Source: Bacteroidia bacterium (GTDB lineage Bacteria > Bacteroidota > Bacteroidia > Bacteroidales > Marinilabiliaceae). Taken from it: DNA of 52,225 nt. Each line of letters opens with the position of its first letter. The stretch's first letter is position 1. Positions 24,902-32,201 of the stretch are shown here, one piece after another. Location: positions 1-52,225 of the forward strand of contig JAUNDI010000013.1 in assembly GCA_030526155.1 (NCBI GenBank), given 5' to 3'. The translations under genes and the position numbers were made by a program. The notes under the pieces are model-generated. The model was given only the letters and a program-made list of their open reading frames with translations. It did no database searches and was not told where the DNA came from.

Positions 24902-25087
24902 TTAATGGAAATTTACCATCTCAAAGATATTCACTAGCTCCTCCGACGATTGCTCGCTCTCTTTTGCTTGCATCACCTCTTGCTCCACATTCGCACTCTC
25001 ACATGCATTCAATACCTCATTGTCGACACTTCCCATAAGTTCCGACTCCGAGAATAACTGAGCAAAAAACTGAAAGATAAATTCCAT
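24902..25087 (-). CDS. Small acidic hypothetical protein before fecR
   Basis: Encodes 61 residues from the ATG at 25087. An upstream in-frame ATG at 25135 would add 16 residues of unconvincing sequence. The start is hydrophobic (MEFIFQFFAQLF) and the rest strongly acidic (SANVEQEVMQAKESEQSSEE), ending VNIFEMVNFH. It sits where an ECF sigma factor gene is normally found, but is far too short and shows no sigma-region motifs. It is 13 bp from fecR and probably cotranscribed. It could be a sigma-binding or leader protein, or a spurious ORF. Confidence 0.45.
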   Translation of the reverse strand: MEFIFQFFAQLFSESELMGSVDNEVLNACESANVEQEVMQAKESEQSSEELVNIFEMVNFH

Positions 25088-25135
25088 GATATCTCGATTT
25101 ATTAATAACCCTTTCTCCCCAAGACAACCAACCAA

Positions 25136-25552
25136 TCAATAACACGTACCCCAAAACACTATTTTTTACAAAACAACACCCAATCACCTCAAAAACACCA
25201 CCAAATACCTCATCTCCTCAACCCCCCGAAATAATATTTTTACGATGAACAAGGGTGCTCCCCGAGTGCTCCTTTATATTTTTTTACGATGAACAAGGGT
25301 GCTCTTTGGGTGCTCCCCGAGTGCTCCCTTGGTGCACAAAAAACAAATTTTACGACCAACAGCAGACAACAATGGTATTATCAATGAGGAATGAATATAA
25401 TAAACTAGTACCAGAGAATTTGCTTGTATAGCTTATTTGTATTACCTTGGTTGGTTGTTTCTACATTTATATCAGTTGCAGGACTAAGGTATGAATGTGG
25501 AGAAAGATAATAGTTCATCATTAAGTCAAGACTACAAAACGACACATAAGCT
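25136..25552. other. Intergenic region carrying repeat copy B
   Basis: Divergent spacer between the FecR/TonB cluster (minus) and the WYL regulator (plus). It contains the interspersed repeat at 25234-25360. No other structure or convincing promoter element was found. Confidence 0.5.
25234..25360 (-). repeat. Interspersed repeat with 11-bp core, copy B (inverted)
   Basis: Reading the minus strand, the order is TTGGTCGTAAAATTT, a T-run, GTGCACCAAGG, the core GAGCACTCGGG / GAGCACCCAAA / GAGCACCC, then TTGTTCATCGTAAAA, then a second shorter core and another TTGTTCATCGTAAAA. About 85 bp match copy A at 3511-3617 almost perfectly, but the shorter module is on the other side, so the modules are permuted. 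Confidence 0.8.
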
Positions 25553-26455
25553 ATGCAGGGTCTATTCAAAAGATATCTATGGCTAGTATGCCAAATAAAA
25601 GAGGCTCCTAATGGTATAAACTTTGAGGAGATTAACAGACGCTGGAAAAAGAACACTAATCTTAATCCTATGGGCGAAGATTTGGCCAAACGAACCTTTC
25701 GAAATTGGCTAGCCGCTATTCCTGAGGAGTTGGGTGTAATGATTGAGTGCGACAGACGAGCGCCATTCAACTATTATATATCTGACTATGGCGTGGACAA
25801 TGTAAATATGCTCAAATGGTCGCTAGAGATGTACTCCGTAGGCAATATGGCCAACGAGAACAAGTCGATATATGATAGAATATTGATAGATGACGTTCCC
25901 TCGGCCAATCAGAATTTAGCTTTTATCTGTCACGCCATGCGCAATAATCATAAGATAATCCTACGTTACCATCGATTCGGGTCAGAGCCAACAGAGTATA
26001 TAGTATGTCCGTACGCCGTAAAGCTATTTCAGAATCGTTGGTATCTTATCGCCCATAGCGAGGAGAAGAATAAAGAGTATACCTATGGAGTAGATCGTAT
26101 TATCTCCCTAGAAGAACTAGATGATAAATTCGTAATGCCTGCTAAATATTCCGCCAAGGATAAGTTTAACCATAGCATAGGTATATATAGCGATGAAGAG
26201 TACCCTACCGAGACTGTGCGTCTAAAAGTAAAGGGTTATCTACCTGATTATTTCGATACACTACCTCTACATCATACACAGGTGGAGGAGTGCAAAGGGG
26301 ACGACTACGTTATATATAGCTATAAGCTAAAGGCGAATTATGAGTTGGTTAACCGCATAATGTCCTACGGCACGGCATGTGAGGTACTAGAACCGGCTAG
26401 TCTGCGTACGGCTATTAAGAGTGCGCTTCGCTCAGCTTATGAGATTTATGATTAG
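25553..26455 (+). CDS. WYL domain transcriptional regulator
   Basis: Encodes 300 residues. An N-terminal helical, winged-HTH-like region (about 1-60, LFKRYLWLVCQIKEA) precedes a WYL domain at about 125-200 (ILRYHRFGSEPTEYIVCPYA, NRWYLIAHSEEKNKEYTYGV) and a C-terminal WCX-type extension (VRLKVKGYLPDYFDTLPLHH). WYL proteins are ligand- or nucleic-acid-responsive regulators found beside defence, DNA-repair and metabolic genes. It stands alone here, divergent from the TonB/FecR cluster and with its own terminator, so the target is unknown. Confidence 0.88.
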   Translation: MQGLFKRYLWLVCQIKEAPNGINFEEINRRWKKNTNLNPMGEDLAKRTFRNWLAAIPEELGVMIECDRRAPFNYYISDYGVDNVNMLKWSLEMYSVGNMANENKSIYDRILIDDVPSANQNLAFICHAMRNNHKIILRYHRFGSEPTEYIVCPYAVKLFQNRWYLIAHSEEKNKEYTYGVDRIISLEELDDKFVMPAKYSAKDKFNHSIGIYSDEEYPTETVRLKVKGYLPDYFDTLPLHHTQVEECKGDDYVIYSYKLKANYELVNRIMSYGTACEVLEPASLRTAIKSALRSAYEIYD

Positions 26456-26472
26456 GACATATTAGATACAAG

Positions 26473-26506
26473 AAGAGCTCACTTGGTGGAAGTGAGCTCT
26501 TTTTTG
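26473..26506 (+). terminator. Terminator between the WYL gene and the carbonic anhydrase gene
   Basis: AGAGCTCACTT and AAGTGAGCTCT form an 11-bp stem with a 5-nt loop, followed by TTTTTTG on the plus strand. Convergent genes flank it, so it may serve both directions. Confidence 0.85.
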
Positions 26507-26528
26507 TATAATGGACCTAATATTAGGG

Positions 26529-27227
26529 TTATTTGCTGAAAGATACGCTACCATCATGTACGTTGTAGTAGGCACCTATTACCATAGTCTTGCCGGCCTC
26601 TACAAGCTCTTTCACGTTTTCGCGCTCAACAATTCTGTTAACCTGCGCAGCAGTATTGCAACGGATAGCCTCATCAAGAAGTTCTGGCTTTCCTACATAC
26701 TCTTTTACATCCTGACGGATAATACCGAGAAGCTCGTCTATTTTGCTATGCTCATCAGCCTCACCCTCTTCAGTGATTGCACCTGTTACGCCGCCACAAC
26801 TCTCATGACCCATAACGACCAATATCTTAACACCAAGGTGCTCTAGAGCATAATCTACAGAACCCATAACGACATCGTCATTTACAGAGTTACCTGCAGT
26901 TCTGATAACAAAAATATCACCAATACCTTGGTCGAAAATCATCTCAGCAGGTACACGGCTATCTGAACATGTCACCACAGCAGCAAAAGGAGCCTGATGA
27001 GGAGCCACCGCTACAAGACGCTTATGGTCATGATGAGGAAACAAAAGAGAATCTGCTACATAACGAGCATTACCAGCCTCAAGACGAGCGAGGGCCTCTG
27101 CAGGAGTACTTACCTCAGTCATTGTAGACTCAAGAGCCTCAGTAGCAACATTTACATTGTTGTTAGCAGTTTGTTGGCATGCACACATAGCCACAGCTGC
27201 ACAAAAAAGAAGGAATGTCTTTTTCAT
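26529..27227 (-). CDS. Beta-class carbonic anhydrase, exported
   Basis: Encodes 232 residues from the ATG at 27227; starting there gives a clean signal peptide with candidate lipobox cysteines at 15 and 17 (AMCACQQ). The beta-CA motifs are present: CSDSR at 87-91 (zinc ligand Cys87, Asp89/Arg91 dyad), RTAGN, and GHESCGG at 140-146 (zinc ligands His141 and Cys144). It interconverts CO2 and bicarbonate. Export is notable, since many bacterial beta-CAs are cytosolic; a periplasmic or lipoprotein form is inferred from the N-terminus. A -7 element lies just upstream. Confidence 0.92.
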   Translation of the reverse strand: MKKTFLLFCAAVAMCACQQTANNNVNVATEALESTMTEVSTPAEALARLEAGNARYVADSLLFPHHDHKRLVAVAPHQAPFAAVVTCSDSRVPAEMIFDQGIGDIFVIRTAGNSVNDDVVMGSVDYALEHLGVKILVVMGHESCGGVTGAITEEGEADEHSKIDELLGIIRQDVKEYVGKPELLDEAIRCNTAAQVNRIVERENVKELVEAGKTMVIGAYYNVHDGSVSFSK

Positions 27228-27254
27228 TGTTAGTACTATTGTTATTTTTTGGCG

Positions 27255-27262
27255 CAAAATTA
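27255..27262 (-). promoter_or_regulatory. -7 element of the carbonic anhydrase gene
   Basis: TAATTTTG on the minus strand, 27 bp upstream of the ATG at 27227, matches TAnnTTTG. It overlaps the longer upstream reading frame and supports the start at 27227. Confidence 0.5.
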
Positions 27263-27390
27263 GTTCATATTGCGATACGTTATTCTCGACAGTTAATTCA
27301 TTTTATATATTTTTTTGGCACGGTTTTTGGATATAGCTAGACAACAAAACAAATAAGCTATAACCGACAACACATAAAATATTATTAGCC

Positions 27391-28182
27391 ATGAAAACAA
27401 TAGTTACAATATTAGCGATGATGATGCTTAGCATCTCAACCTTGAATGCCCAAAGACATAACGATAGAGATAATCGGGATGAGAAGAGAGCCGACCGCAA
27501 AGAGATGCGCGATGAGAGAAGAGGCAACAGAGAGCACAAAGGCGACAAAAAGCGCCCACAACATAACGATGGTGGTAGACATGGTAGGCCAGAGAAGATA
27601 CACGGACATATGCCAGCACCATCTCCACATGCCCCAGCGGTAAGTTATAGATATCACAAAGATTGGAATCCTCACGTACCACGCCATGTAGAGAGCCATT
27701 GTATACACCATCACCATCATACACATGAGCCTATTGTGGTGAGAGAACATATACATTACATACCTGTACCCGTACTAGGCATGGAGAGAGAAGAGACGCC
27801 ATGGCATAGCGTCAGCACTAGAGTATTGATAAATATTCCAGAAATTTCTTCTTCGTACGAATCAAGCCTTCACTTTAAATTACCTAGCAACATAAAGGTC
27901 TTTAACGAATATGACTCATGGGGAAAGCACAAGAATATAAAAGATGTCGATATTGTCATTGAACCTATTCAGATAGGCGTAGATGAGAAGGGAAAGCCCA
28001 TGCATGCTATTGTAATGATAGATACACATGCTATAGGAGATAACGTTATCGGATATTGGGAATTTGAGGATAATTTCTTCGGCATGAGATGGTATGCTGA
28101 GAAGATAATGGACAATCATTTAAACGAGATGGCTCGCATCATAAAAGATTGGGATCGACTACATATGGTGTATGTGAGATAA
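27391..28182 (+). CDS. Secreted His-rich hypothetical protein
   Basis: Encodes 263 residues. A signal peptide (about 1-20, ending LNAQ) is followed by a charged Arg/Asp/Lys-rich stretch (about 21-70) and a His-rich segment with Cys104 and HHHHHTH at 106-112. The C-terminal half looks folded (STRVLINIPEISSSYESSLHF, VIGYWEFEDNFFGMRWYAEK). The His cluster suggests metal binding in the periplasm, which is inference. No family recognised. It has no close operon partners; a long inverted repeat lies immediately downstream. Confidence 0.75.
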   Translation: MKTIVTILAMMMLSISTLNAQRHNDRDNRDEKRADRKEMRDERRGNREHKGDKKRPQHNDGGRHGRPEKIHGHMPAPSPHAPAVSYRYHKDWNPHVPRHVESHCIHHHHHTHEPIVVREHIHYIPVPVLGMEREETPWHSVSTRVLINIPEISSSYESSLHFKLPSNIKVFNEYDSWGKHKNIKDVDIVIEPIQIGVDEKGKPMHAIVMIDTHAIGDNVIGYWEFEDNFFGMRWYAEKIMDNHLNEMARIIKDWDRLHMVYVR

Positions 28183-28216
28183 TAATAAGACAACAATAGA
28201 CATACAGACTAGTAGA

Positions 28217-28270
28217 ATATGGCGCAAAGATGACCTTATAGAGAGAAAAATGGTTATCTTTGCGCCATAT
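28217..28270. repeat. 19-bp inverted repeat spanning a promoter element
   Basis: ATATGGCGCAAAGATGACC at 28217-28235 and its reverse complement with one mismatch at 28252-28270 flank a 16-nt spacer. The right arm contains TATCTTTG (28255-28262), a -7 match for the DUF4290-murA genes; the left arm carries a near match facing the other way. No T-run follows. It may be an operator, a bidirectional promoter or a mobile-element scar. Confidence 0.7.
28255..28262 (+). promoter_or_regulatory. -7 element of the DUF4290-murA unit
   Basis: TATCTTTG followed by C matches TAnnTTTG and lies 33 bp upstream of the ATG at 28296. It is embedded in the right arm of the 19-bp inverted repeat. Confidence 0.55.
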
Positions 28271-28295
28271 GCATATAATAAATATATAACGAGCA

Positions 28296-28967
28296 ATGGA
28301 TTACAACTCAAGTCGAGAAAAGCTAGAGATGCCAGAATACGGCAGACATATACAGAAGATGGTAGACTATGCACTAACCATTAGGGACAGAGAAGAGAGA
28401 AGCATGTGCGCTGCATCAATAGTAAATGTGATGGCTAATATGTATCCAGAGATGAAGAATGAGCCCGACTTTAAGCATAAGCTTTGGGACCATCTTCATG
28501 CTATAGCATATTACCAACTTGATGTTGATAGTCCGTACCCAAAACCTACACCAGAGGAGGTATCTCCTAAACCTAAACCTCTATCCTACCCTATGCACAA
28601 AGTAAGATTGCCTCATTATGGCTATCTGACTGAACACTTTGCCAATAGAGCATGCTCGATAGAGAATCCACAAGAGAGAAAGACGTTAGTCAACTACATT
28701 GCTAACCATATGAAGAAAACATTGATAGCGATGAACAAAGACTACGCTACCGATGAGCGCTTGATGAAAGAGATACTACTCTTGACTGATGACAGACTTG
28801 AGATAGATGGTGAAATACGCACCGCATTCTATCAAGAACCAAAGAATAACAAGAACAACAAGAGTAACAAACCTAACAACAACAAGCAGAAGCAGAGTAA
28901 TAGTAAGAAGAATAATAAACCACTCAATAACAATAGAGGTAACAATAAAAACCGTAAACGCTTCTGA
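28296..28967 (+). CDS. DUF4290 family protein
   Basis: Encodes 223 residues. The conserved part (about 1-175) has the DUF4290 pattern MDYNSSREKLEMPEYGRHIQ, then WDHLHAIAYYQLDVDSPYP, YGYLTEHFANRACS and NHMKKTLIAMNKDYA. The tail from about 182 is a Lys/Asn-rich low-complexity stretch ending KNRKRF, of the kind that contacts nucleic acid. DUF4290 is a Bacteroidetes family of unknown function, commonly found directly before murA, as here (33 bp gap). Confidence 0.9.
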   Translation: MDYNSSREKLEMPEYGRHIQKMVDYALTIRDREERSMCAASIVNVMANMYPEMKNEPDFKHKLWDHLHAIAYYQLDVDSPYPKPTPEEVSPKPKPLSYPMHKVRLPHYGYLTEHFANRACSIENPQERKTLVNYIANHMKKTLIAMNKDYATDERLMKEILLLTDDRLEIDGEIRTAFYQEPKNNKNNKSNKPNNNKQKQSNSKKNNKPLNNNRGNNKNRKRF

Positions 28968-29000
28968 TTACAACACACATACTAAGGAAAAGAAAACAAT

Positions 29001-30308
29001 ATGAGTACATTTAAGATTGAGGGCGGTATACCTCTTTGTGGAGAGATAAAGCCACAAGGTGCCAAGAATGAGGCATTGCAGATTATCTGCGCTGCACTAT
29101 TGACATCCGAGCCCGTAAAGATTAATAATATACCTAATATCCTCGATATAAATAATCTTCTCATCCTACTCCAAAATATGGGAGTAAAGGTAGAGAGGCA
29201 TGATGCTAATACCGTAACCCTCACTGCAGACAAGGTAAATCTTGAGTATATGCAGACAGAAGAGTTCAAGAAAGAGGCATCGTCTCTTAGAGGATCAATA
29301 ATGATAATGGGTCCACTTTTGGCTCGTTTTGGCAAGGCTTACTTCCCTAAACCTGGAGGAGACAAGATTGGCAGACGTCGACTAGATACCCACTTCTACG
29401 GATTTCAGAAACTAGGGGCTAGATTCAACTTTGACTCTAGCGACTTCTTCTATTCTGTTGAGGCGACAGACCTCAATGGAACATATATGCTCCTTGACGA
29501 GGCTTCTGTAACAGGTACAGCTAACACCCTTATGGCAGCCACTATGGCGCCAGGAGAAACCACTATATATAATGCCGCTTGTGAGCCATATATACAGCAG
29601 CTATGTAGACTCTTGATAGCTATGGGCGCTAAGATAGAGGGCGTGGGTAGTAACTTGTTGCGCATAGAAGGGGTAAATGATCTTCATGGAGCGGAGCATA
29701 CCATACTACCAGATATGATAGAGGTAGGCTCTTTCATCGCTATGGCGGCCATGACTGCTGGAGATTTATGGATTAGAGGTGCTGGTGTAAAACATTTGGG
29801 TATTATACCTTTGGCATTTGAGAGAATGGGTATTACAATAGAGGTGCATGGCGACGACCTCCATATACCTGTACAGAAGTGCTACACTATCGACTCTTTT
29901 ATAGACGGCTCAATAATGACTATAGCCGATGCTCCATGGCCAGGATTAACACCTGACCTCTTGAGCGTATTCCTTGTATTGGCTACTCAAGCTAACGGTT
30001 CGGTATTGATACATCAGAAGATGTTTGAGAGTAGACTCTTCTTTGTGGATAAGCTTATTGATATGGGAGCGAAGATTATTCTTTGCGACCCACATAGAGC
30101 CACTGTAATAGGTCTTAATAGACAGACAAAGCTTAGAGCTACTACAATGACATCGCCAGATATACGCGCAGGTGTTGCGCTTTTAATAGCTGCTCTATCA
30201 GCTAATGGCACATCAACAATACATAATATTGAGCAGATAGATAGAGGATATCAAGATATAGAAGCTAGACTTAGCGCTTTGGGAGCTAAGATAGTTCGTG
30301 TGGAATAA
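29001..30308 (+). CDS. murA: UDP-N-acetylglucosamine 1-carboxyvinyltransferase
   Basis: Encodes 435 residues, the family length. The N-terminus shows GEIKPQGAKNEALQI with the catalytic Lys, and SIMIMGPLLARFG follows. The active-site loop reads FPKPGGDKIGRRRLDTH, placing Asp121 where E. coli MurA has Cys115. The enzyme transfers enolpyruvate from PEP to UDP-GlcNAc, the first committed step of peptidoglycan synthesis. Asp at this position is known from other phyla to retain activity and give intrinsic fosfomycin resistance. It is cotranscribed with the DUF4290 gene and followed by a terminator. Confidence 0.96.
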   Translation: MSTFKIEGGIPLCGEIKPQGAKNEALQIICAALLTSEPVKINNIPNILDINNLLILLQNMGVKVERHDANTVTLTADKVNLEYMQTEEFKKEASSLRGSIMIMGPLLARFGKAYFPKPGGDKIGRRRLDTHFYGFQKLGARFNFDSSDFFYSVEATDLNGTYMLLDEASVTGTANTLMAATMAPGETTIYNAACEPYIQQLCRLLIAMGAKIEGVGSNLLRIEGVNDLHGAEHTILPDMIEVGSFIAMAAMTAGDLWIRGAGVKHLGIIPLAFERMGITIEVHGDDLHIPVQKCYTIDSFIDGSIMTIADAPWPGLTPDLLSVFLVLATQANGSVLIHQKMFESRLFFVDKLIDMGAKIILCDPHRATVIGLNRQTKLRATTMTSPDIRAGVALLIAALSANGTSTIHNIEQIDRGYQDIEARLSALGAKIVRVE

Positions 30309-30355
30309 GGATATTTGCTTTTTTGAACTTGACAGAGTATTACTCTCGTTATATA

Positions 30356-30380
30356 GAGGAGCCTTAGGGCTCCTTTTTTG
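30356..30380 (+). terminator. Terminator after murA
   Basis: GGAGCC-TTAG-GGCTCC followed by TTTTTT on the plus strand, about 50 bp after the murA stop codon. Confidence 0.8.
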
Positions 30381-30445
30381 TTGAGTGAGACAATATGAGC
30401 AATAAAAAATCAGCATCAAATGGCTACTTATTGCAATAAACTATT

Positions 30446-30453
30446 TATTTTTG
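30446..30453 (+). promoter_or_regulatory. -7 element of the YitT-RdgB fusion gene
   Basis: TATTTTTG matches TAnnTTTG and lies 39 bp upstream of the ATG at 30493. No well-spaced -33 element was found. Confidence 0.4.
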
Positions 30454-30492
30454 ATGCACATTTGACTAGCATTTGAAATACAAACACATAAT

Positions 30493-32181
30493 ATGAGTAA
30501 CAATGCACACTTATCGGGCAATAGGGAGTTGTACCTACGCCTTATGTATGAGCTAAAAGATTATGCTCTTATTTCTCTTGGTGTTATCCTATACTCTTTT
30601 GGAGTGACTACTTTTATGCTCCCTTATGGCCTAACTACAGGAGGTGTGGCTGGTATATCATCTATTATCTATTATGCCACGGGAATAGAGGTACAGGTGA
30701 CGTATATCATTATTAATATATTGCTACTCATTGCTGCCATAAAGATACTAGGAGTGCGCTTTTGTCTAAAGACAATATATGCCGTATTTTTTATGACCTT
30801 CACCCTTTGGCTAATGCAACGACTCTTAGAGGTACCAGACGCCGCCAATGATGGTGCATATATTCTGCCTAGGCTGATAGGTGATGAGTCGTTTATGGCA
30901 TGTATGTTAGGTGCAATTATTGAAGGAATAGGATTAGCACTATGCTTTGAGAATAACGGGTCGACAGGAGGCACAGATATCATAGCTGCAATTGTAAATA
31001 AATATAGGCAAGTATCGTTAGGCTCTGTTATTATGGCTTGTGATGTTGTAATTATCTCATCATGTTATTTTGTTTTCCATGATTGGGCACGTGTAATATA
31101 CGGTTTCGTAATGTTATTCACCTGCTCCATCACGCTAGACTATTGCATACGTAGGCAACACCAGTCGGTACAATTCATGATATTCTCTCGTAATCCCGAT
31201 GCTATAGCAAGTGCCATTGTTTCGTTAGGTCATGGCGTGACTATGTTAAATGGCGAGGGATGGTATACACGCACAAGTAGAAAGGTTGTCGTAAGCGTTA
31301 TTAGAAGAAGAGAGCAATCTATAGTTCAAAGGATGGTAAAGAGTATAGACCCATACGCCTTTATAAGCCTAACTGATGCCAATAGTGTATACGGATTAGG
31401 GTTCGATGCCCTAAAGGTATCCGAATCCAAGGAAAACAAAGGCAAGAGAGTATTAGTATTTGCTAGCAATAGTACCCATAAGTTGGCCGAGGCCCGTGCC
31501 ATATTTGGTGAGAGATACGACATACGCTCCTTAGCCGATATAGGCTGTTATATAGACATTCCAGAAAAGGCCAACTCACCAGAAGGCAATGCTATGCTTA
31601 AGGCTAGATTTGTAAAGCGTTATTATGGTTTTGATTGTGTGGCAGACGATACTATACTTGAGTGCGAGGCTCTCAACGGCATGCCAGGTATCTATTCGCG
31701 CAACTATGCCTCAATAGACGAAGAGAGTATGAAGAGTAATGCCAACCTCAGAAATATGGAGGTATTAGATGAGGGGGTATCTCAAGAGATGCTTAACATC
31801 CTACATAGCCACGAACCAATAGTAGACAAACCCAAAGACCATAATGTCAAAGCCAATGTAGACAAACTTCTAAAGCAACTCGAAGGCAAGAGCAATAGAA
31901 AAGCTACATTACGCACAGTTCTAGCCTTTATTACCGGCGATTTTGACGATAGTACAAATTGGAAGATTGAGACATTTGATGGCGTATTAAGAGGTGAGAT
32001 AGCCCAAAGAGCTACAGATAATGTATCCGAAAGCTACTTTTACGACTCGGTCTTTATCCCTGAAGGCTTCGACAAATGCTCCCAAGATCTAGGCACAGAG
32101 ATAAATAACCAAATAAGTCAGCGCTCCATCGCCATCACTAAACTAAAGGCGCATCTAGATGCTAAGAGCAACCGAAAATAG
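30493..32181 (+). CDS. YitT membrane protein fused to RdgB/HAM1-like NTP pyrophosphatase
   Basis: Encodes 562 residues. Residues about 20-225 carry five or so membrane helices with YitT signatures (FMLPYGLTTGGVAGIS, ENNGSTGGTDIIAAIVNKY). A DUF2179-type cytoplasmic domain follows (about 226-300, AIVSLGHGVTMLNGEGWYT). From 318 to about 552 is an RdgB/HAM1 domain: VLVFASNSTHKLAEARAIF, PEGNAMLKARF, VADDTILECEALNGMPGIYS, and RKATLRTVLAFITGD. Such domains hydrolyse ITP, XTP and dITP. Several usual residues differ: ADDSGL reads ADDTIL, GFGYDP reads SYFYDS and SHR reads SQR. An insertion of about 40 residues follows position 408. Activity or specificity may be altered. Confidence 0.85.
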   Translation: MSNNAHLSGNRELYLRLMYELKDYALISLGVILYSFGVTTFMLPYGLTTGGVAGISSIIYYATGIEVQVTYIIINILLLIAAIKILGVRFCLKTIYAVFFMTFTLWLMQRLLEVPDAANDGAYILPRLIGDESFMACMLGAIIEGIGLALCFENNGSTGGTDIIAAIVNKYRQVSLGSVIMACDVVIISSCYFVFHDWARVIYGFVMLFTCSITLDYCIRRQHQSVQFMIFSRNPDAIASAIVSLGHGVTMLNGEGWYTRTSRKVVVSVIRRREQSIVQRMVKSIDPYAFISLTDANSVYGLGFDALKVSESKENKGKRVLVFASNSTHKLAEARAIFGERYDIRSLADIGCYIDIPEKANSPEGNAMLKARFVKRYYGFDCVADDTILECEALNGMPGIYSRNYASIDEESMKSNANLRNMEVLDEGVSQEMLNILHSHEPIVDKPKDHNVKANVDKLLKQLEGKSNRKATLRTVLAFITGDFDDSTNWKIETFDGVLRGEIAQRATDNVSESYFYDSVFIPEGFDKCSQDLGTEINNQISQRSIAITKLKAHLDAKSNRK

Positions 32182-32201
32182 GTGGTTGCTCTTAATATCC
32201 T

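Noticed and set aside
25405-25770. 121-codon minus-strand ORF
   Set aside because: It is antisense to the N-terminus of the WYL regulator and shows no protein-like features.
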